Shown here piece by piece: positions 26,347-36,872 of a DNA stretch of 64,000 nucleotides. The notes beneath the pieces were generated by a model. It did no database searches and was not told where the DNA came from. It was given only the letters and a program-made list of their open reading frames with translations. A program made the translations under genes and the position numbers. Numbering within the stretch: position 1 is the first letter of the stretch; each line of letters opens with the position of its first letter. The stretch is from Rallus limicola (taxonomy: Eukaryota; Chordata; Aves; Gruiformes; Rallidae): positions 72,732,520-72,796,519 of the forward strand of contig JAKCOZ010000001.1 in the NCBI GenBank assembly GCA_022605955.1. The letters are read 5' to 3'.

Positions 26347-28575
26347 GGATTCACAGGATTGTAGGGGTTGGAAGGGACCTCCAGAGATCATCAAGTCCAA
26401 CTCCCAATCAACAGATCAACACCCACCTCTCTACAACCTCCTTTCAGGTAGTTGTAGGTGACAATAAGGTCAGCCTCCTCTTCTCCAGGCTAAAAACCCC
26501 CAGTTTCCTAGTCTCTCCTCACAAGGTTTGCTCTCCAACCCTTCACAAGCCTGGTTGCCCTTCTCTGGACACACTCCAGGACCTTGATGTCTTTCTTCTA
26601 GTGAGGAGCCCAAAACTGAACACAGCACTTGAGGTGCGGCCTCACCAATGCTGAGTACAGGGGCACTATCACTTCACTGGACCTACTGGCCATGCTGTTT
26701 CTGATACAAGCCAAGATGCCATTGGCCTTCTTGACCACCTGGGCACACTGCTGGCTCATATTCAGCCTGCAGTCAACTAGCACCTCCAGGTCCTTCTCTG
26801 CCAGGCAGCTTTCCAGCCTCTCTGCCCCAAGCCTGTAGTGCTGCATGGAGTGGTTATGACCCAAGTGCAGGACTCTGCACTTGGCCTTGTTGAAGCTCAT
26901 CCCATTGGTCTCAGCCCATCAATTAAGCCTGTCCAGATCCCCCTGAAGAGAGAGTCTACCCTCAGGCAGATCGACACTTCCTCACAATTTAGTGTCATAT
27001 GCAAATTACTCCAACTGAGACACTGCGGGAACATTCAATCCCTTCATCCAGGTCATTGATAAAGATACTGAACAGAACTGGACCCAGGACTGAGCCCTGG
27101 GGGACGCCACTCGTGACCAGCTTCCAGCTGGATTTAGCTACATTTACCACCACTCTTTGTCCCTGGCCACGCAGCCAGTTTTTTACCCAGCAGAGAGTGC
27201 ATCTGTCCAGGATGGTGATAGCCAGTTTCTCAATCAAAATGCTGTGAAATGGTGTCAAAGGCTTTTCTGAAGTCGAGGTATACTACATCCACAGTATTCC
27301 CCTCATGCACTAAGCAGGTCACCTTGTCACAGAAGGTGATCAGTTTAGTTTGGCAGGACCTGCCTTTCGTAAACCTGTGTTGACTGGGCCTGATCACTCA
27401 GTTTTCATGCATGTGCTGCATGCTAGCACTCAAAATGACCTGTTCCATGATCTTCCCTGGCACTGAGATCAGACTGACAGGCCTGTGGTTACCTGGATCC
27501 TCCCTCTGACCCTTCTTGTAAATGGGTGCAACATCTGCCAGTCTCCAGTCACGTGTAACTTCCCCAGTCAGCCATGACTGCTGATAGATGATGGAAAGGG
27601 GTTTGGCAAACATGCCCACCAGCTGCCTCTATACCCTCAGGGGAAACCTATTCAGCCCCATAGACTTGTGAATATCTAATTGGTCCAGCAGTCTGCATTT
27701 CCTCCTGGATCATGGGAGTTTTGTTCTGTCTCCTTCCGTCTTCCAGCTCATGAGGCTGAATATCCAGGGAACATCTCATCTTACTATTAAAGACTGAGGC
27801 AAAGAAGGAATTAAATGCCTCATCCTTGTCCTCATCCTTTGTCACAAATGGTCCCCCTGTATCCAGTAAGGGCTGGAGATTCTCCTTGACCCTCCTTTTA
27901 CTGTTGATGTATCTGTAGAAAGATTTTTTTTATTTTCTTTCACAGAATTGGCCAGAGTTCTGGTTGGATTTTAGCCCTTCTGATTTTCTCCCTACATGAT
28001 TAGTTCATCCCTGTAGTCCTTCTGAGATGCCTACCCCTTCTTCCAAAGCTCATAGATTTTCCTTTTTTTTTTCTGATGTCCATCCAGATCTCACTGCTTA
28101 CTCCCTCTCCAGCTCCTTTCTGGCACATGGGGACAGCCTGTCCTTGTGCTGCCAGAATTTCCTTCTTGAAGAGAGTCCATCCCTCCTGGGCACCTTTGCC
28201 CTAAAGGACTGTATCCCATGGAACTTTTATCAACCAACTTTCTGAATATTCCAAAGTCTGCCCTACAGAAGTCCAAGGTGACAGTTCTACTTGCTCTCCT
28301 CCTCACTTCTAGAATTGAGAATTCTATCATCTCATGATCACTAAGATCCAGGCATCCTCCAACTGTTACGTCTTCCACTAGGCCTTCTCTGTTCACAAGC
28401 AGGTCCAGCAGGGTGCCTTCCCTAGTCACTTCACTTACCAGTTGTGTCAGGAAGTTGTCTTCCACACAGTCCAGAAACCTCCTAGACTGTATCCTCTCTG
28501 CTGTATTATACTTCCAGCAGACATCCGGTAATCCAGAAATCCTCCATCCAACTTCAATCAGCAGATGCATTTTGA
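26347..28575 (-). mobile_element. CR1 LINE, 2.2-kb 5'-truncated copy B (endonuclease end + reverse transcriptase)
   Basis: On the minus strand this holds, 5' to 3': the C-terminal part of the endonuclease (LPDVCWKYNTAE near 28525, SDHEMIEFSI near 28320); the linker (NSFFASVFNSK near 27790); and reverse transcriptase blocks (PLSIIYQQSWLTGEV near 27570, [20 protein letters not shown] near 27080, [12 protein letters not shown] near 26870, [16 protein letters not shown] near 26610). It ends with the 3' UTR and tail at 26347. The frame shifts several times, and the RT active-site motif is changed (see findings), so it cannot code for working enzyme. Its 5' limit is set where endonuclease similarity stops. 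Confidence 0.93.
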
Positions 28576-29419
28576 AATGGATGAACACAGGCACGGCAAA
28601 CTTAATACCAAAGGATTCCTGTAACTCTTGCCTAGATCTCTGCCACAGGCTACAGGTTGTCCTCGTCTGGCCCTGCAATCGGTGCAGATGGAGTGCACGT
28701 TTTAGCAGCAGGTTTCACAGATCCTCGCTGGCATGAAAGAAATGTTAAACTGAGTTTGTATTTTCTGTGTGGTTTGTGGAAATACAACTTGGTAGCTGGG
28801 CACTGCATTCCTAGGCTGCTTCAGTCCAGCTAATTCTGCCTCCGTGCCCAACTTACCTTCTCCAGTTGGTATTCTAGTCTGGGTGACTGACTTCTTGCTG
28901 TTTCTTTGAATTGCTCAAACAATGTGACTGTTCTGCTCCTACCTCTTCCCTGCCACCCCCACCTCAGGCTCACCAGTCTTTTCTCTGCTTGATAAAAGAT
29001 GGTGTGCATCTGCTTCAGCCAAAGATTTATCAACTGAGGCTGATCACAATACTGTTCCACTCCAAACCCATCTCAGGCAGCAGGGACTAAAAGAAATAGT
29101 GACATTGTGTAAGACAGGCAGATGAACTCATGTGTTGGTCACACAAATCAGAATTTGGATGTATATCCACAGGATTCTGAATGTTTTTAGCTAGAGCTCT
29201 CAAGCATCAGGTTTCTCAATTTTTTGAATTGCCTTAAAGCTGTGAAACATTTTGGTCTTGTCATATTGACTAGTGAACTGACAAAACCAGTCATAAGGTT
29301 TTGTTGCCTTAATTCTCCACCAGGTACACCAGTCATCTGAATTAGTAGAAGTTATGAAATATGTAGAAGTTATAAAGACTGTCTGTGTGCATCTACATAA
29401 AATTTGTACACGGGCTCTG
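28576..29419. other. Spacer between CR1 copies
   Basis: No CR1 or exon similarity is recognised. An open minus-strand frame continues from the CR1 into 28576-28678 but does not look like endonuclease. Confidence 0.5.
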
Positions 29420-30058
29420 CAACAGTGATGAAGAAGGGACATCTTTCAAGACCAGTTCAGTACAGAATAACAAACACAGCTGCTCTTGCAAAGTGTGCAA
29501 GACTGGTCTCCAGAACTGGTTCAGCTAGATTACAGATAACCTGTGTAGTCCCTTCCACAGATCCAACTTCTTTTCCATACCTCCACAGTGATCAGTACTC
29601 CACAACCCTCTCAGTAAAGAACCTCTTCCTAATATCTAACCTAAACCTTCCCTGTGGCAGCTTCTTATCATTCATTCAGGATCTATCACTGATCACCAAA
29701 GAGAGGAGATCTGTGCCTGCCCCTTCACTCCCCCTCATCAGGAAGCCATAGACGGTGATGAGGTCTCTCCTCAACCGCCTCTTCTTCAGACTGAACAGAC
29801 CAAGGGACTTCAGCCTCTCCTCATACAACTTCCCCTCCAGACCCTTCACCATCCTCACTGCCCTCCTCTGGTCACTCTCCATTAGTTTTATGTCCCTCTT
29901 GTACTGTGTCACCCAAAACTGCAGCACATTGTTGAGTGGGACAATCCCCTCCCTGGACCATCTGTCAATGCCATGCTTGATTCACCCCAGGATATGGTTG
30001 GCCTTGCTGGCTGCCTGGGCATGCTGTTGACTCATGTTTAACTTGCTGTTAGGTACAA
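29420..30058 (-). mobile_element. CR1 LINE, internal fragment copy C
   Basis: Minus-strand translation shows the CR1 ORF2 C-terminal region: QFWVTQYKRDIKLMESDQRRA (near 29905), YEERLKSLGLFSLKKRRLRRD (near 29800), and FRLDIRKRFFTE in another frame (near 29630). There is no octamer tail at the low-coordinate end, so the 3' end is lost or too decayed to see. The left limit is approximate. Confidence 0.85.
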
Positions 30059-33000
30059 CATGAGTAGTCAGTCTGGTTGGGAACTTAGGGCATGTACATG
30101 GTTCTAAAAACCCTCTTGCAGGGTGGATTTAGGGCTGTCCACAACACGTCATGACTCAGCTGAACTGTCCATCGGTGCACTGGGATGGGCACTGCATTGC
30201 TTTATGCTTCCAACAGCAGTCCTTCACCTGTCAGGCTTTTTTGCAGTGCCCAGACTCTTGCAGACAAGCCACACTTCATTGTCCCATAGTTCAGTACTAA
30301 TCAAGTACTATGACTTAACAACTCTGATTTCATAGACTTTGCTATCTGTAGCAGCTGCACCTGCATTTAGATATACAGTGACGGAAGTCAACCGTTCGTG
30401 CAGAGTCATGTTGCATTTATGGCATGACAGATTATAAAGTTTCTTGACCTTCTTTTGTCCCTCTCACAACAAATCATTGCCTTTTGTGCGAGATCCACAA
30501 CTGATACAGCTAATCATAACAATCCTGTTGTTGCCAGCAGAGCTGCACCCTTCAGAGAGCGGACAGGCAAGTGCCATAGCTGTGAGGTTACCGCTGCCGC
30601 CCTGCTTCCCGCCCTGAAGCAGCACATGACGTGACGGTACCTTCGAGGCGTGAATGCATGTGGAACAAGGGCATGGACGGGGCATGGTGGGGCATGGTGG
30701 GGCATGGCGGTGCAAAAGGGGAAACAAAGCAAAAAAAACCCCAAAAACAAAGGCAAAAGAGGATTTGAACCTTCGTTGGAGTAAAAAAAGGTGGTGCTAT
30801 GTGTGGAAGGAGGGCTCAGCCAGGTGGGCTGTCTCCCTGGCAAGCGCTTGTCTGCGAGGGTGTCATTGATTGCTTGGAGACGTTCCCAGGGTGAGAGGAG
30901 AGACCTTGGTTTATTTTTCTGTTTATCTTTATTGTTGTATCTAATGTGGTAGCTTACTGGGAGAGGCCTAAATGACAGAAACTGGCCAGTCGCCCTGTTA
31001 TTGCTAGTACACCAGCACTTCAAGAGGTGCTAGTGACTTCACTAGTGACTTCCAATGGTTCCATCTTGTTTTGAAATTTTAACATAACTACTTAGAAGTT
31101 GTCAAATATTTTGAAGCACACATGCAATAGTAGGTTATAATACTCTATAGGGAGCCAGAAAAATTTCAGTAAAAAAAGCCCTTTGAGTTGTTTGCCCTTC
31201 CAAGATCCAAGCCCTGGAGAGGGTCACTGCACACAGAAAGATCAGAGTGAGCAAGCCTGATGGCAAATGTTAATCCTGTCAGTTCACACACTGCCTGTAC
31301 ATCCAGGATCTGGGGAAACCAGCAGTCCAGCTAACCACAATCACCACCCAGGAAGGCTTGTGGGCCACAACCAGTAGAAGTGCACAAAGGGGAAGAGGAC
31401 CCCCTGTGTCTGCACAGTGAGACAGTGCCCAGTATGCTGTACTCTGTGCCACCTCTCTGGTGGGTCCAACACAAGTGATCCCAAGGTAAGAGACAATACA
31501 GTTTGCATTTGAGACAACTGACTGGAAACCTTGGGCTCATGCAGACATCGGAGGGCCATGAGGGACCAGGGCCTCCAGGTCCCCAGGGTGCACAAAGAAC
31601 TTGCAGAGAGCCTCACACAGGACAGCTGACAGCCCCATTTCACCATGTCACATTTGTCCTCATGACAGCCAAAGGTCAGCTAAGATGTTGCAGAGTAAGT
31701 CTGTGGCCAGGAGCATGAACCTCCAGTTCTGCTATCCCTCTAGCCAGCCCACTATGACAGCTCTGCAAGAACCTCTCTTCTCCCAGGAGGAAGTAAAGCA
31801 GCGATCAACCAGTGCCAAGCTTGGCACTGATTATGCCTGACTTGAGGAGGCTGACCATGGGCTCTATTAGGTCTGCACCCTACCAGTTAGGTTGTACTAT
31901 TCAAGTCGTCAACATGAAGACCTGACAGCATTTTGCAGGACCAGTATCAGCAGAATAGACCTTAAGTTGTAGCATGGCTCCTATCTGCAGTGGAAAGGTC
32001 AGAGGAAACATTTTCTTAAGAAGAGGCAACTCCATAGTAGCTGAGAAGAGTCTGTGAAAAACACAAACATGGAGTGTTAGGTTATCAAGGACTTCTTATC
32101 TTTTGGGATGGTGAAGAGGTGGTATTGTTTCCTCATGCCCAAGAGAGATTTTGTCAGCATCACCCACCACCTGAGTTACAAACATGCACTTCAATCCCAG
32201 ATGCTCCTTCAGACTCCCTCTCAGCAGCCCACGACCCCTGTGTTGGAATGGCCCCTTCCACCCCTGCCTTCCTAAGCAGCAGAGCTGCATTGCCTTGATC
32301 CTAGCTTATTTTAAGGTTTCTTAAGGTCTTGCAGTCACAAGGTATTAGATATGAGCTCTAAAATGTCACAGGAAAATCAGAAGGTGGTAGAGAGGAAACA
32401 CAGCACCATGAAAGGAGATAACTCCTTCCCAGACAGAGCCAGGACAGCCTTGTAGTCCCCAGAACTATTAGTCACCCCTGGACAGGCAAATTAATTCCAA
32501 AGTCCAAAGAGAACTTACTTGGCTGCTTTTTATAACAGCTTTCTGGTGTTTGTGATAGGAACTGGAATCGAAACACAGGTCAGACCCAGACTGGATAACT
32601 GGAACATGTGTGTAATGCTGATTCATTGCTTTTGTGTCCTGCAGCGGCTCTGTAATGTTTTGCAAACTCTTATAATTATTCTCTGTTCTTATGAGGGTTT
32701 ATTAATATGTTCATGTGCTATATGCACTATTTAGGCACAGACATTTTATGCATGGAAGATTTTTTTACTTTCTTCTGCAAGCAGAGAATTCCTACTGAAT
32801 GCTTGTCCCCTTCAGCAGAGTCAGGGCATAGTTCAGGACAAGGGATGAGAAAGTCAGTCATTCTTTGGCACACAGTGTTTTAGTTTTATTGTACAGAGGG
32901 GAAAAAAACCCCACCTTTTGTGGTTTTCAAAACATATTTTACAGCTGCCCTGACACAAGATAAACTCTTTCCCTCCATCTTGTGAGATATTCTTTTGTTT

Positions 33001-33570
33001 TACTGACTTGAAGGTACAAATGGCTCCATAGATCCTGTAGCATAAACAAAAGTCTAACACACCACACAGATTTAGCCAATTGTACCTGGTCACGTCTCAA
33101 CGACCTGTAGCACACAGGTGTATTTTCCATCTAGTTGTGTTGGAAGTCTTCATTCAAAACAACAGAGAAGGCATTTCAGCCATTCCTTTTCCAGTAGATA
33201 ATCACTGTGCCTTACTGCTAACTTAGAAACTTTCCAAATGTGAATAACCACAGATTGCTCTAAATTGTTTTTTTCTACCATCTTTCTGGGAGGTGCTGAA
33301 TTAGAAATGGCTTAAAAACTTCCGCTTATCTGAATTTTCCAAACACACCATCACCCTAAGAGCAGCTGTTACAACCACAACTTGCACCATATGGTGCAGA
33401 AGACTGAGGTTTCTTATTTCTACTGCAATAGTTGCACAAAGCAGGGACAAAAGTGGGACAATATCTGTGGATGCAGGCAGCAGATTGCTACTGGGAGAGG
33501 GCAGCCAATTTCCCAGGTCCAGGGGCTAAATCCCCTTTGTGCTCAGATATCTGTGCAATATGAGCTAGGC
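30059..33570. other. Intergenic
   Basis: Contains the 10-bp tandem repeat at 30671-30710. The block 31200-31900 is less AT-rich and unidentified. No exon with conserved motifs is seen on either strand. Confidence 0.5.
30671..30710. repeat. 10-bp tandem repeat, four units (GGCATGGTGG type)
   Basis: Units begin at 30671, 30681, 30691 and 30701. The middle two are identical and the outer ones differ by one or two bases. This is a small minisatellite. Confidence 0.85.
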
Positions 33571-33658
33571 AGCCTGCTTTTGCAGGGAGGTTGCACCCGA
33601 TGATCTCTCGAGGTCCCTTCCAACCCCTACGATTCTATGGTTTTATGATTCTATGATT
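33571..33658 (+). mobile_element. CR1 LINE 3'-end fragment (left of a tail-to-tail pair)
   Basis: 'tgcagggaggttgcacccgatgatctctcg', 'aggtcccttccaacccctac', then octamers (gattctatgg, gattctatgat) are the CR1 end. It is followed within a few bases by an opposite-strand CR1 tail. Confidence 0.88.
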
Positions 33659-33659
33659 A

Positions 33660-33730
33660 CAGAATCACAGAATGACTAGGTTGGAAAAGACCTTTAAAAT
33701 CATCGAGTCCAAACATTCCTGTCCTCTACA
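33660..33730 (-). mobile_element. CR1 LINE 3'-end fragment (right of a tail-to-tail pair)
   Basis: 'acagaatcacagaatgacta', then 'ggttggaaaagacctttaaa' and 'atcgagtccaaacattcctg' are a minus-strand CR1 tail of the same subfamily as copy A (26079-26346). Confidence 0.88.
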
Positions 33731-36359
33731 TGGGGATGATGAGGATCCCGCTGGACTAATGCAGTGTATAAACTGGGACTTGCAGCACTCTTGCCTGTTG
33801 TGCTCCCGAGCACTCACTGTGCTAGGACTGCCCCAAAGTTTGTGAAACTGGAAAGCAAGCTGGTTTTAGGCCAGCCTGGTTCCTCTTTGACTGTTACTTA
33901 TGAAAGTACCTGAAAATCTCAAAAGTTAACTGGTGCAGAGTGGTTCCCCATCACTACTAATGAATTATCATTTTCTGCCCTAAAAGTGTAAGACCTCTAA
34001 GATCTTTTTAACTTTTAGAATATAATTGAGAAATAATGTACATAACCACGTCACCAAAAAATGGTGCAACTTAGCTGAAATTGTTATCCATGTCTTACAT
34101 GATTAAAAAAAAATCAGAATCAAATCCACACTAACTAGACTTGAGAACCTTTAAAGACTACTGAAACAATGTCCACAATAATTTTTGAATTTGTGGATCC
34201 ACATTAAGACCTCCTAAATTTTGTCCAAGTCCCCACGCTTAGTATGTCACATTGGCTGACTGTTTTCAATGGCATAAGATATAATAAAGTCTGTGATTAA
34301 GGTGTAATGTGGGGTGATACATTTTTTTTTTTAAATTCTACTTGTTGACTCACTAGGTTCCACTCTGCATCAGGGCTAGCCAGCTTCAGTAACTTCTAAT
34401 CACAAAAGCAGCATCTTTATTAACTGACTGAGTGCATAATTTCTTTAGATGCCCTTTAATCAGCAAACTTTCTTGAAATCCTCTCATGCTGTCAGCTTAG
34501 TAATAACATCATGAGCAATTTTATTTTTCTCTGAAGAAAAGCAAATGCTTCTGAAGACCGACAGGTTAAATGCAAAATCGAGCAAATTAGTGCCAGCATT
34601 ACAGATCTAGAATTCCAGCTGCTTTTCACAAAATTGCCCTCAATTTCCTGCATTTTCAGATCATTATTTCTTATACTTGTACCATCCTGTTATTATTATA
34701 CAAAAAGAAGAAAAAGTGGCTGGCTGGGGGATGAAAAGAAAAGTTAATGGGTGAGAAAGTGCATACAGTTTATTTCTTCACATTGGATTGCAGTCAAATT
34801 CCTAAAATTATCCTTAAAATAAAAATAAAATGCAGATAGAAAATATAAATATGAAAATAAGGACCCATATTTCTTCGCAGTTTCAAGTGTATACAGAATT
34901 TTGCCTCAAATCCATATAGTCAATTAAAAAATGGTTCTCCCTTTCCTGTGTGAATGTAACTGTAGGGTCAGTACTGTATTTTGTTTCCAGAACATAGGAA
35001 ATGATACTGAGTTTGGTGGGAACAGTATGTTTACGCATGGGTGGCAGAATCTGGATTTTTCATTAGTAAGTCTGCTTGACGAGAAAAGAATTTTTTTAAG
35101 GTTAGAAATAAAAATAGTAAAATTTGCCAGCTGCAAGAGTGTCCCTATGCAGCATTTCTTGATTGCTGAATGTACAATGAAAGAGTTATGTGTGTGGCTT
35201 CTTTCAAAGTGTATGCAGAGTCACACACATGCATGGAAGATACAGCTTTGGAATGTGGAAATGAATATATGAATAAATGAAATGAATATATGTAAATGTA
35301 GTCTGGATTTTCTTTTATTCTTAAAATCATAGAGATCTTCAAATGAATATTTATGGTTTGTGCAAACATCTTACACAGTTATTAGGTATTTTTCTTTTCT
35401 TTAAGCTTGTAAGATGTTCTATCCTGCTGACAGTGAAAGATTTAGCATCAGAGGCCTGCCCTCATTGTCAGGCAGCACAATAAGCAGTGACTATATCACT
35501 TCCATTTGATGAAGATATATTAAAATTCTCAAGCTCTTTTTCAATTACTTCTGATGAAATGGGAAAGAGAAGTGCAGCAGAAAAACAATGCTGCCAGCCA
35601 GTATCATGCACCTTAATGCAGAATTAATGCGTATTAATTTTTGAGACATAAGTCCAGAGGTGTACTTTTGCACTGGGCATTGTGCCACTGGCAATTTTTA
35701 AATGGGTATATAACATTTTGATTGATTTGAATTAATTTCTAAATAACCACTAAATTAGATTTATGGTATTTGTTTATTCAATCGGTGAACAGAGACTAGT
35801 TCTACCATTAAGGCATATTTCTACTGATCAGCAGCAAATGGTGTAATAAATATTCCTTCTTTTCTAAATGTATAAATTAAGGTCGGGCAAACATTAGGGT
35901 TTTAATGCAGTTCCTAATCTCTCAGGTTTGAGCTCTGGAATGGGGGCTTAATAACAATATAAATACTAAATAATAAAAATACCAAGTCTAGTCAGCATAA
36001 AATCCATAAGCATGTGTTTGTCTTTTGAAGTTGAGGAAAGGAAGCATTCCCTCTGGTCTGAAGGTGCCCTTTTATGCTCACTGACAAGATTCATTATAGC
36101 TACCTGGTGCTGGTAGCTCTCTTTACAGGGGTGATCAATCTGAGCTTCACACCTCAGGCAGTCTTAGGTGTGGAGCAACACAACGAGCAGCAAAACCCAG
36201 TTTGCCCCAAGGCCTTTGGCAGGCAACAGGGGAATTGCAGGGCCTCTTCTCTTGAGCCTTGTTGGCTCTCAGAGAGAGAGGTGGACAGGTCTGTGCAAAG
36301 GGGTCTGAGCTCTGCCATGAATGTGCTTCTGAATTCGGTCTGCTTCGTGCTGGTGGCAA
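33731..36359. other. Intergenic, AT-rich
   Basis: No exon or known repeat is recognised. The stretch 36074-36359 may be the 5' untranslated part of the CR1 fragment that follows, but I cannot prove it. Confidence 0.5.
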
Positions 36360-36872
36360 CGACAGGCTGAGCTCAGGCCTAGCCATACACAGCTGTGCAG
36401 GTACAGTCTTGGTCAGCACTCTCAGAGCAGGCATATCCACACTCAGTTACCTCTCTGAAATGCCTGTACACCAGCGCACCCAGCATGCGGAATAAACAAA
36501 GAGAACTAGAGACCTTTGTGTTGGTGCAAAGCCATAATATTGCAATCACAGAGATGCAGTGGGATAGCTCATGCGACTGGAAGGCTGGCATGGGTGGCTA
36601 TGTGCTTTTTAGGAAAGACAGGCCAGCAAGGCAAGGTGGTGGAGTCGCTCTTCATGTGAGAGAGCAACGGGAATGTATTGAGCTCCATCTAGGGGTGGAT
36701 GAAGCTCATGGGTAAGGAGTAAGGGGCAGGTTAATATGGGTGACGCTGTTGTGAGTGTTTACCACAAGCCACCTGATCAGCAAGAAAAAGTCGATGAGGC
36801 CTTCTACAGACAACTGGAAGCAGCCTCACAATCACAGACCCTGATTGGCACGGGGGTCTTCAACCTCCAATC
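36360..36872 (+). mobile_element. CR1 LINE 5' fragment (endonuclease part, no 3' end)
   Basis: Plus-strand translation gives the CR1 endonuclease: ITEMQWDSSCDWKAGMGGYV (near 36550), LFRKDRPARQGGGVALHVRE (near 36606), then in a shifted frame VYHKPPDQQEKVDEAFYRQL (near 36760). Similarity stops at the GDFN-like position (VFNL, near 36865). Most CR1 copies keep the 3' end and lose the 5' end; this one is the reverse. It is frameshifted and inactive. Confidence 0.88.

Noticed and set aside
26629..26838. Plus-strand open frames across the CR1 block
   Set aside because: Antisense shadows of the CR1 ORF2.
26145..28678. Several minus-strand open frames with reverse-transcriptase-like sequence as possible genes
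   Set aside because: They are broken pieces of CR1 ORF2 with frameshifts and an altered active site.
30759..30773. tRNA T-arm/B-box-like sequence on the minus strand (GGTTCAAATCC)
   Set aside because: No matching T-stem, anticodon arm or acceptor stem in the flanks; a chance B-box.
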